Of a DNA stretch of 64,000 bases, positions 57,858 through 64,000 are shown in pieces (the stretch's first letter is position 1; the number at the start of each line of letters is the position of its first letter). A program made the translations under genes and the position numbers. The notes beneath the pieces were generated by a model. That model searched no databases and was not told the origin of the DNA. It was given only the letters and a program-made list of their open reading frames with translations. Origin of the DNA: Alcanivorax sp. DSM 26293. Lineage in GTDB: Bacteria > Pseudomonadota > Gammaproteobacteria > Pseudomonadales > Alcanivoracaceae. The stretch is taken from positions 1-64,000 of the forward strand of contig NZ_FNUM01000005.1 in NCBI RefSeq assembly GCF_900107995.1, in the 5' to 3' direction.

Positions 57858-58058
57858 ATGAGTATTGATAACCCCGATACCGAATTTCACGTGGTCATTA
57901 ACGACCAGGAACAGTACAGCATCTGGCCTACCTACCGTCCCGTTCCTGCTGGCTGGCAGCCGGTGGGGATCAGTGGCAACAAGGCTCACTGCCTGGAGCA
58001 TATCAACCAGGTATGGACCGACCAGCGCCCCAGGCGTCTGCGCGACGCTCAGGCCTGA
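57858..58058 (+). CDS. MbtH-like protein
   Basis: A 66-residue MbtH-type protein with the invariant features NDQEQYSIWPTYRPVPAGW and HINQVWTDQRPRRLR. MbtH proteins bind adenylation domains of NRPS enzymes and support their folding and activity. The ATG at 57858 has GAGGAAA upstream. It lies 40 nt after the exporter gene and 33 nt before the NRPS gene, so it most likely serves that enzyme. Confidence 0.97.
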   Translation: MSIDNPDTEFHVVINDQEQYSIWPTYRPVPAGWQPVGISGNKAHCLEHINQVWTDQRPRRLRDAQA

Positions 58059-58091
58059 TTCTCTGTCACGCAATTTTGTAAAGGAGCTGAC

Positions 58092-61000
58092 ATGACCGGG
58101 TCTGCTTCCCTGTCTGCCCGTCCCGGGCCGCATTGGGTGCCGCTCTCCTGTTCCCAGCAACGCTTGTGGGTGTTCAGTCGGTTATCCCCAGACAGCACCG
58201 CGTACAATCTGGGAGGTCTTTTCTGGCTGGAAGGGGAGCTGGATATTTCGGCGCTTCAGGCCACCATGAATGTGGTCTTAGCCCGTCACGATATCCTCCG
58301 TGCCCGATTCGCGGAATTTGACGGCCAGGCCTGGCAGACCATTAACGCCCACCAGGACAGGGCGCTGGTCATCGATGATGTCAGTGATCAGTCAGACCCG
58401 GTCGCGGCCACCTATTCCCTGGCTAGCCAACAGAATGCCATGCCTTTTGATCTGGCGGTGGGTGGGCTGTTGCGCTATCGCCTGGCCAGTCTGGGGGATA
58501 TCAATGGCAAGCCGCTCCACGCCTTGATGGTCTCCCTGCATCATATTGCCGGCGATGCCTGGTCTCTGGGTGTCTTCATGCAGGAGTTTTTCCTTGTCTA
58601 TAACTCTCTGCGTGATGGTCGTGAGATGCCGCTTCCTCCGCTGGAAAGACAGTACCCGGCTTTTGCCGAGGAGCAGCAACAGTGGCTGACCGGTGAGACG
58701 GCAGCGCAGCAACTCGCATACTGGCAAGAGACCTTGCAGCATGAAGGCGAGCCGCTGGCATTGCCTTCGCTGAAAAATACCGCAGCAGCGCAGAAAGCCT
58801 GTTTTCGTGATTTTTCCCTTTCTGTTCAACAAAACCAGGCGTTGAAAGCGCTGGCCTCCCGGCAGGGTGTCAGCCGTTTCACCGTGTTGCTGGCCGTTCT
58901 GGAATACCTGCTTGCCCGCATCACGGGACAGGATAAGGTGCGGGTGGGTGTGCCCAGCGCGAACCGCAATGGATCCAACAATGGGTTGATCGGTTTTTTT
59001 GTGAATAACCTGGTGGTGCAGGGGACGCCTCGTCCCGGTGACACCGTCAGTGAATGGATTACCCGCATTCACCAATCCCTGGAAGGCGCCAAGCAGCACA
59101 AGGAGCTGCCGTTCGAAAAAGTGGTGGATCGACTTTGCCCGTCGCGAAATCAGGGGCGCCATCCTTTATTCCAGGTGGCGTTCAATTATCGCCAGCAGGG
59201 CGCGGGCATGAGTCTGAATCTGGGCAACCTCGTCGTCCGGGTAGAGGATCTGCCGGTGACGGAAACGCCGTTCGATCTGGTGTTGGATGTATGGCCGGAT
59301 CAGCAAGGCGGCCTGGGTCTGCGTCTGGTGTATGGTGACGGAGCGCTGGATGAGCGTATTGCCGATTGCCTGCAGGCCGGGTTCGAGAGCCTGCTGGAAC
59401 AGTTTCTGGAAGATGCCTCCCGAACCTTGTCCGCACTGACGATCCTTTCCGATGAGGATCAGAAATGGCTGTCTGCCCGGGAACAGGGCCAGGGTGAATG
59501 GCAGGCAGCCAGTATGGTGTCCCTGTTTTCCCGGCAGGCCGCCGAGCAGGGAAATGCCATTGCCCTGGTGCATGGCGATACCCGGGTTTCCTTTGCCGAG
59601 TTGGAAGCCCGCTCCAACCAGTTGGCCCGTTATCTGATCGAACAGGGCGTCACCGCCGATGAGGTGGTGGGCGTTTCCTTCGAGCGCGGCGTCACCATGA
59701 TCGAAGCCTTCCTGGCGGTGATGAAAGCCGGCGGCGCCTTCCTGCCGCTGGACCCGGGCTATCCGGCGGATCGTTTGCGTTACATGCTGGAAGACAGTGG
59801 CGCCAAAAGGATGCTGACTTCCTCGAGCCTGATTGAGGTCTTGCCGAGGGTCGATGCGGTGACACCGGTGGCAGTGGATGAGTTGTCCCTGGATAGGTAT
59901 GCCTATGGGCCGGTCCGCAACCAACCGCATCCCGACCAGCTTGCCTACGTGATCTACACCTCCGGCTCCACCGGCAAACCCAAAGGGGTGGCACTGACCC
60001 ACGACGGCCTGTCCATGCACGTGCAGACCATCGGTGAGCGCTACGGCATGACCCCGGAGGATGTGGAACTGCAATTTGCGTCCATCAGTTTCGATGGGGC
60101 CGTGGAGCGCTGGACGGTGCCATTGGCCTTTGGCTCCCGCGTGGTCATCCGCGACCAGGAACTATGGAGTGCGGAAAAATGTTGCGAGGTGCTGGAAAAA
60201 GAAAACGTCACCATCGCCTGTTTTCCTCCCAGCTATGTGGGGCCGTTACTGGATTGGATCGAGCAGGAAAAGCCTGAACTACAGGTCCGCTCCTGGACCC
60301 TGGGGGGCGAAGCCTTTACCCGGGAAACCTTCGAGCGCATGCAGCAGGTGCTGAAACCGCAGCGCATTCTTAACGGCTATGGGCCTACGGAAACCGTGGT
60401 CACGCCCATGCTGTGGGCGGCCTATCCGGGGGATACGCTCACCAGTGCCTACGCGCCGATCGGTACCGCCGTCGGTCCACGAAAACTCTATGTGCTGGAC
60501 CAGGATCTTAATCGGGTTCCTGTTGGTGTGGCCGGTGAACTCTATATCGGTAATGAAGTGGGGCTGGCCCGTGGCTACCATGACCGCCCGGATCTGACCG
60601 CAGAGCGATTCCTCCCCGATCCGTTCGGTGAGCCCGGCGAGCGCATGTACCGCACCGGGGACCTGGTGCAATTCCGCGACGACGGCGTCATGGAATACCT
60701 GGGCCGGGTAGACCAGCAGGTGAAGATTCGCGGCTTCCGTATCGAGCTGGGGGAAATCGAAAGTCAGCTATTGGCGTTTGATCAAATCCGCGAGGCAGCG
60801 GTGGTGGCTCAGCCCTCACCGACGGGTGACAGGTTGGTTGGCTATATCGTGCTACGCGATCCCGTAGGAGCGGCGCTGGATGCTGCCACTATCCTCGCCG
60901 ACCTGTCCGCCTCCCTGCCGGACTACATGGTCCCCAGTCAGCTGATCACCCTGGAAGCTCTGCCGTTAACTCCGGCAGGCAAGGTGGACCGCAAAGCCCT

Positions 61001-64000
61001 GCCAGAACCGCAATGGCAGACCACTGGCCAAGGCGAGCCCCCACAAACCGACAATGAAAAAATCCTCGCCGATATCTGGCAGCCATTGTTGGGCGTGGAT
61101 AACGTCAGCCGTGACGACCACTTCTTTGCTCTGGGCGGCGATTCCATTCTGGCGTTGCAGATCGTCAGCAAGGCCCGCCAACAGGGGCTGGCGCTGACAC
61201 CCAAAGACCTGTTCGAGCAACCCACACTGCGTGCATTGGCAGCGGCCGCCCGGGTCGTGACGGGCAATGCGGCCAGTCAGGAACCGTTGTCGGGTCCGGT
61301 TGGTTTGCTGCCCATCCAGCAGCGTTTTATCGAACAGCGAGGCCTGTCCCTCTGCAATCAGTACATCCATTTTTCCGTCCAGGACGCGTTTGATCCCGAG
61401 CGGTTGGAAGCGGCGTTGCAGATGCTGGTGGCCCAGCACGATGCCTTGCGGCTGCGCTTTTCCGCCACCGATCCGCAACAGGCGCAGTGTGTGGCAGAAA
61501 GTACGCGCCCCTTGCTGCAGGTGGTTGAAGCCCGCAGTGAGTCCGACATTTCTCATGCCATGGCGGCGGCGCAGGGTGGGCTTGGCCCTGCCGACGGCAA
61601 GGTGCTGCAGGCGCTCTATATTGTTGGGGATGCACCGCAACTGCTGTTGACCCTTCACCATCTGGCCGTGGACGGGGTGTCCTGGCGAATCCTGCTGGAA
61701 GATCTGTTCAGTGCTTACCAGCAACTGCAGCAAGGAGGCGACGCCAGTCTGCCGCGCAAGACCCATAACCTGCAGGACTGGCGCCAGGCACTGAACCAGC
61801 ATTTCGTTCCCGAGGCCGAGAAAGAACTGCCGTACTGGCAGCAGGCTACACAAACCCTGGCGCCCCTGTTTCCGGTGCATCAAGACTCGGGGCCTGCCCG
61901 GTTCGAGTGTCAGACCGATGCGAAGACATTGCGTCGTTGGGTAAAAAGTGCGGACCGTTATGCGTCACTGAATCTGGAAGAATTTCTGTTGATCGCGCTG
62001 GCCGGGACGCTGGCGGATTATTGTGGCCGCGACACGGTACGTATCCATCGGGAAAGCCATGGCCGTGCCGACAGTCATGCCGGTCTGGATCTGAGCCGCA
62101 CGGTGGGCTGGTTCACCAGCCTCTACCCCCAGCGACTGGATTGTCAGGGGGATCTGGCTGCATCCATCAAATGGCAGAAAGAACAACTGCGCCAACCTGC
62201 CCATGGCGGCCTGGGTTATGGCCTGTTGTGTCAGCAGGGCAAGCTGGCGGACGCGGATCACCACATGGACGTGCTGTTCAACTATCTGGGCCGGTTTCGC
62301 CATGACTCCCTGCCGGGTGTCAGCGTCAGGGAGATGGGCCTGTGGCAGGCGCCGGATGCCCCGGCGGATGCGCCACTGACCATCAACGCGGATCAGCAGG
62401 AGGGCGCGCTGCGTCTGCGTATCGACGTGGATGGCAAGGGTGTGTCCCGGGAGCAGGGTGAAGTGCTGGTCGCCCAATGGCTGGAACAATGCGAACGGCT
62501 GGCCTGCCATTGCGAGCAGGCGCCGCCGATCCTGACCCCGGCGGATATGCCGCTGGCATCCCTGAGCCAGTCGCAACTGGATGCGTTACCGTCACGGCCG
62601 GAGCAGATTCTGCCCCTGTCACCCTTGCAGTCCGGCTTGCTGTTCCATTCCCGTTTGAGTGACCGCAACAGCACCTATGTGAACCAGTTGATACTGCCAC
62701 TGACGGGACTGTCGCCACAGCGGATGAAACAGGCCTGGCAGCAATTGCTGCAACGCCATGCGGTGTTGCGCACTGCGCTGCTGCCGGATTACCTGGCGGA
62801 ACAGCGCCATCAGGCAATCTGGCCTGGGGATCAGGTTGTTCTGCCGTGGCAGCAGGTAGACCTGCGGTCGCAAGGTGATGCGGATCGCTACTGCCAGCAA
62901 TTGCTGGAGCAGGGGTTCGATCTGGAAAATCCGCCGCTGTGGCGGGTGGACTTGCTGCGGACCGACGACCAAACCTGGCAGTGCGTCTTTACCCTGCACC
63001 ATATTCTTATGGACGGCTGGAGCACCGGGGTGTTGCTCACCGAGCTGATGGCCCTGTATCACGGCCATTCCCTGCCTGCTGCCCCGAAAGAGTACGGCGT
63101 TTACCTGCGTTGGCTGCAGCAGCAGGACCGGGATGCGACACGGGCGTTCTGGCAGGACTATCTCGCCCCCCTGCAGGCGCCCACTCGTCTGGTGGAGTCG
63201 GTAGGGTCGAAAGAGAAAGGTGCCTTCCGCCGTCATCCCATTACCTTCGACGAGGCCACCAGCCGGGCCCTGCGTCAGGCGGCTCGCGACAAGGGGCTGA
63301 CCATCAACACCCTGGTACAGGGAGCCTGGGCCCGGGTGCTGGGACAATTTACCGGACAACGTCGGGTAGTGTTCGGTAATACCGTTGCCGGTCGCCCGGC
63401 GGAACTGGCCGGCAGCGACAGCATGCTGGGCCTGTTCATCAATACCCTGCCGATGACCGTACCGCTGGATGGCGACCAGCCCGTGGATCAGTGGCTGGAG
63501 GCATTGCAGGCGGACAATGCTTCCCTGCGCGAACACGGTCATGCGCCGCTGTTCGAGGTGCAACAGGAGGCCGGCTGGGGAGGGGAAAGCCTGTTCGATA
63601 CCTTGCTGGTCTTCGAAAACTATCCGCTGGATGAAGCCCTGCTGGGCGGCGATCACAGCGGCCTGCAACTGGGCACGCCGACCAGTCATGAGTTTACCCA
63701 CTATCCGCTGACCGTGGCGGTGTTGCCTGGTGAACATCTGGAGATGCTGTTTGCCCATGACACGGGCGCCTTGCCGGTGGCATTGGTGGACCGTATGGCG
63801 ACCGCATTCAGGCAGACACTGTTGTCACTGGCAGAAAGTCAGGATGGCCCGCTTGCCGAACTGGATAGCCTCGGTGATGACCTGTTTCGTCTGCAAACCT
63901 GGGGAGAGGGCTGCGGTGAATGGGGCTCCGACAGTTTCGTGTCCCTGTTTGCCCAGCAGGCGTCAGCAAGGGGGGATGCCATTGCCCTGGTGCATGGTGA
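58092..64000 (+). CDS. Non-ribosomal peptide synthetase, partial at the right edge
   Basis: An open frame of 1969 codons continuing past the window. AAGGAG lies six bases before the ATG. Domain order: condensation 1 (HHIAGDAWS near residue 150); adenylation 1 (about 470-975; YTSGSTGKPKG, NGYGPTE, YRTGDL and GKVDRKALP); carrier domain (LGGDSI, Ser1018); epimerisation (HHLAVDGVSW from residue 1189, later FNYLGRF); condensation 2 (HHILMDGWS at 1636); and the start of adenylation 2 near 1945. Condensation 1 at the very start suggests acylation by a fatty acid, as in amphiphilic siderophores. Specificity residues of adenylation 1, aligned by eye with GrsA, read about D-G-E-C-T-G-G-V-T. Confidence 0.95.
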   Translation, partial: MTGSASLSARPGPHWVPLSCSQQRLWVFSRLSPDSTAYNLGGLFWLEGELDISALQATMNVVLARHDILRARFAEFDGQAWQTINAHQDRALVIDDVSDQSDPVAATYSLASQQNAMPFDLAVGGLLRYRLASLGDINGKPLHALMVSLHHIAGDAWSLGVFMQEFFLVYNSLRDGREMPLPPLERQYPAFAEEQQQWLTGETAAQQLAYWQETLQHEGEPLALPSLKNTAAAQKACFRDFSLSVQQNQALKALASRQGVSRFTVLLAVLEYLLARITGQDKVRVGVPSANRNGSNNGLIGFFVNNLVVQGTPRPGDTVSEWITRIHQSLEGAKQHKELPFEKVVDRLCPSRNQGRHPLFQVAFNYRQQGAGMSLNLGNLVVRVEDLPVTETPFDLVLDVWPDQQGGLGLRLVYGDGALDERIADCLQAGFESLLEQFLEDASRTLSALTILSDEDQKWLSAREQGQGEWQAASMVSLFSRQAAEQGNAIALVHGDTRVSFAELEARSNQLARYLIEQGVTADEVVGVSFERGVTMIEAFLAVMKAGGAFLPLDPGYPADRLRYMLEDSGAKRMLTSSSLIEVLPRVDAVTPVAVDELSLDRYAYGPVRNQPHPDQLAYVIYTSGSTGKPKGVALTHDGLSMHVQTIGERYGMTPEDVELQFASISFDGAVERWTVPLAFGSRVVIRDQELWSAEKCCEVLEKENVTIACFPPSYVGPLLDWIEQEKPELQVRSWTLGGEAFTRETFERMQQVLKPQRILNGYGPTETVVTPMLWAAYPGDTLTSAYAPIGTAVGPRKLYVLDQDLNRVPVGVAGELYIGNEVGLARGYHDRPDLTAERFLPDPFGEPGERMYRTGDLVQFRDDGVMEYLGRVDQQVKIRGFRIELGEIESQLLAFDQIREAAVVAQPSPTGDRLVGYIVLRDPVGAALDAATILADLSASLPDYMVPSQLITLEALPLTPAGKVDRKALPEPQWQTTGQGEPPQTDNEKILADIWQPLLGVDNVSRDDHFFALGGDSILALQIVSKARQQGLALTPKDLFEQPTLRALAAAARVVTGNAASQEPLSGPVGLLPIQQRFIEQRGLSLCNQYIHFSVQDAFDPERLEAALQMLVAQHDALRLRFSATDPQQAQCVAESTRPLLQVVEARSESDISHAMAAAQGGLGPADGKVLQALYIVGDAPQLLLTLHHLAVDGVSWRILLEDLFSAYQQLQQGGDASLPRKTHNLQDWRQALNQHFVPEAEKELPYWQQATQTLAPLFPVHQDSGPARFECQTDAKTLRRWVKSADRYASLNLEEFLLIALAGTLADYCGRDTVRIHRESHGRADSHAGLDLSRTVGWFTSLYPQRLDCQGDLAASIKWQKEQLRQPAHGGLGYGLLCQQGKLADADHHMDVLFNYLGRFRHDSLPGVSVREMGLWQAPDAPADAPLTINADQQEGALRLRIDVDGKGVSREQGEVLVAQWLEQCERLACHCEQAPPILTPADMPLASLSQSQLDALPSRPEQILPLSPLQSGLLFHSRLSDRNSTYVNQLILPLTGLSPQRMKQAWQQLLQRHAVLRTALLPDYLAEQRHQAIWPGDQVVLPWQQVDLRSQGDADRYCQQLLEQGFDLENPPLWRVDLLRTDDQTWQCVFTLHHILMDGWSTGVLLTELMALYHGHSLPAAPKEYGVYLRWLQQQDRDATRAFWQDYLAPLQAPTRLVESVGSKEKGAFRRHPITFDEATSRALRQAARDKGLTINTLVQGAWARVLGQFTGQRRVVFGNTVAGRPAELAGSDSMLGLFINTLPMTVPLDGDQPVDQWLEALQADNASLREHGHAPLFEVQQEAGWGGESLFDTLLVFENYPLDEALLGGDHSGLQLGTPTSHEFTHYPLTVAVLPGEHLEMLFAHDTGALPVALVDRMATAFRQTLLSLAESQDGPLAELDSLGDDLFRLQTWGEGCGEWGSDSFVSLFAQQASARGDAIALVHG

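Overview
The window looks like chromosome from a marine hydrocarbon-using gammaproteobacterium of the Alcanivorax type. This is inferred from gene content rather than a database match: FadE-like acyl-CoA dehydrogenases with PsrA-type boxes, a Baeyer-Villiger monooxygenase cluster, a siderophore NRPS with a PvdE-type exporter and MbtH, a ZnuD-like receptor, and many GTAGGAGC-type intergenic palindromes. No rRNA, tRNA or CRISPR array was recognised.

1-4.1 kb is accessory DNA, visibly AT-richer than the rest. It is the distal part of an integron gene-cassette array: small plus-strand ORFs of mostly unknown function, each followed at once by an attC-like site. The integrase must lie to the left of the window. 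The sixth attC is cut off. After it comes a segment with a cupin gene and a PH/SHOCT gene, bounded by an 18-nt near-perfect direct repeat.

4.1-24.9 kb is mostly core. It holds an outer-membrane protein; a zinc-uptake group (yidD, a CxxC/His protein, a ZnuD-like receptor and an AztD-like His-rich lipoprotein); cysS-hisI-thrS; and a c-di-GMP neighbourhood (HD-GYP, M23 peptidase, GGDEF). A LysR regulator, a PTPS-fold enzyme, HIT and AcpH proteins, an SDR, a lipase-like lipoprotein and a 3D-domain protein follow.

25-29.2 kb is a BVMO-hydrolase-SDR operon divergent from an AraC-type regulator, the layout of the mycobacterial mymA/virS locus. 29.4-34.1 kb carries a LEA-type lipoprotein, an SDR, a secreted coiled-coil/TPR pair and a LysE exporter.

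34.1-46.6 kb is the most unusual block, an envelope redox island. It contains ApbE, a Tat-exported DUF1501-like protein, a LamG protein with two CxxCH motifs, a DUF1588-like CxxCH protein, a divergent PD40/hydrazine-synthase-alpha-like lipoprotein with two CxxCH motifs, two outer-membrane barrels, a TlpA thioredoxin, a DUF4266 lipoprotein and a DUF3570 barrel.

47-54.4 kb covers lipid metabolism: PldA, Trm112, two paralogous acyl-CoA dehydrogenases, DUF945 and DUF454. 54.6-64 kb has endonuclease I, a TetR regulator and, behind a Fur-like box, the start of a siderophore locus: a PvdE-like ABC exporter, MbtH and a large NRPS (C-A-T-E-C-A...) running off the right edge.

Nearly every convergent gene junction carries either a GTAGGAGC-type palindrome or a composite element, a GC-rich terminator flanked by long inverted arms. 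Some of these begin inside the stop codon of the neighbouring gene.
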